Shown here: positions 63,847 to 64,000 of the stretch, one piece after another
How the letters are laid out: each line of letters opens with the position of its first letter
Position numbering within the stretch: the stretch's first letter is position 1
DNA from: Clostridium nigeriense
GTDB taxonomy: Bacteria; Bacillota; Clostridia; Clostridiales; Clostridiaceae
Length of the DNA stretch: 64,000 nucleotides
NCBI RefSeq assembly: GCF_900086595.1
Contig: NZ_LT575472.1
Span: 2,812,743-2,876,742 of the forward strand
Direction: 5' to 3'
Translations under genes and position numbers: made by a program
The notes under the pieces: model-generated
Databases searched by the model: none
Seen by the model: only the letters and a program-made list of their open reading frames with translations
Told to the model about the DNA's origin: nothing

Positions 63847-64000
63847 CCATAGTCACGCCTTCTTTTTTATAGTCTATTTTAACCATAGAACATACTCTTG
63901 ATGCACCTTCTTCTGTGCATATTTCTTGAGCTTTTTTTACTATTTCTAATAAAACATCTAACTCACCTTCCATAGTTGTTTCCATTGCTCCAACTTCATA
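63818..64000 (-). CDS. MTH1187/YkoF-type thiamine-binding protein, 3' part
   Basis: The frame is open to the window edge (61 codons seen). YEVGAMETTMEGELDVLLEI, then AQEICTEEGASRVCSMVKID, are the conserved segments of the small MTH1187/YkoF thiamine-binding family, here with thiamine-type ligand inferred. It overlaps thiX by 29 bases and is therefore part of the thi transporter operon, a common arrangement. Confidence 0.85.
   Translation of the reverse strand, partial: YEVGAMETTMEGELDVLLEIVKKAQEICTEEGASRVCSMVKIDYKKEGVTMDEKIEKYRK

Noticed and set aside
1..64000. CRISPR arrays, tRNA or rRNA genes
   Set aside because: No regular spacer-repeat series and no cloverleaf or rRNA segments were seen.

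Overview
The window is about 64 kb of very AT-rich DNA with strong purine-rich ribosome-binding sites (AGGAGG, GGGGG), many TTG/GTG starts, intrinsic terminators after most genes, a T-box leader, a guanine riboswitch, an oxygen-reducing flavodiiron protein and a fused clostridial PurL. This fits an anaerobic, low-GC Clostridium (sensu stricto); the species cannot be named from the sequence alone. No rRNA, tRNA, CRISPR array or prophage was seen. It reads as ordinary chromosome with one insertion sequence, several freshly broken genes and several intergenic repeats.

Layout. 1-863: 3' end of an aspartate kinase gene. 893-2334: an IS256-family element whose transposase is broken by one missing base and whose right end supplies the stop codon of a DUF2812 gene. 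3.6-7.4 kb: a secreted carbohydrate-binding beta-helix lipoprotein and three small unknown genes. 7.5-9.2 kb: a purine permease under a guanine riboswitch. 9.2-14.6 kb: YoaK-like protein, MATE pump, molybdopterin oxidoreductase, SDR. 14.9-16.9 kb (plus strand): small membrane protein, DusA, flavin reductase. 16.9-17.1 kb: a strong promoter, a perfect Fur box and a terminator with no gene, read here as a Fur-controlled small RNA. 17.1-24.9 kb (minus strand): PPC protein, broken GNAT gene, TudS-DUF1722 fusion, T-box-controlled BrnQ, YjdM, Tim44-like protein, second YidC, isochorismatase and SDR. 25.2-27.5 kb: M28 peptidase and a GreA paralogue.

28.7-31.8 kb holds a flavodiiron protein next to a three-part acyl-CoA dehydrogenase/EtfA/rubredoxin fusion. 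Together they could pass electrons from acyl-CoA to oxygen or NO. 32.2-35.2 kb holds an XRE-type regulator with a cobalamin-binding module carrying the CarH light-sensing motif (Wx9EH and ExHxxG), divergent from an FtsX-type ABC transporter; both promoters contain palindromes. 35.5-37.1 kb is an ECF sigma/anti-sigma pair.

37.2-48.5 kb is the de novo purine operon in the order purL-E-C-F-M-N-H-D, transcribed on the minus strand behind a PurBox. MITE-like repeats sit in exactly the three loose junctions of the operon. 48.7-52.2 kb: two tandem small helical paralogues, a zinc-ribbon protein, an amidase and a stomatin/NfeD pair. 52.5-64 kb: NAD synthetase, two MFS pumps, a flavodoxin, a frameshifted membrane gene, a WG-repeat lipoprotein, a deoxynucleoside kinase behind two NrdR-like boxes, and a ThiXYZ pyrimidine-precursor transporter with the 3' part of a thiamine-binding protein gene.

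The most interesting items are the XRE-B12 regulator and its operators, the acyl-CoA dehydrogenase/EtfA/rubredoxin fusion with its flavodiiron partner, the Fur-box small RNA, and a dispersed hairpin repeat with three copies (7.5, 49.6 and 54.5 kb).
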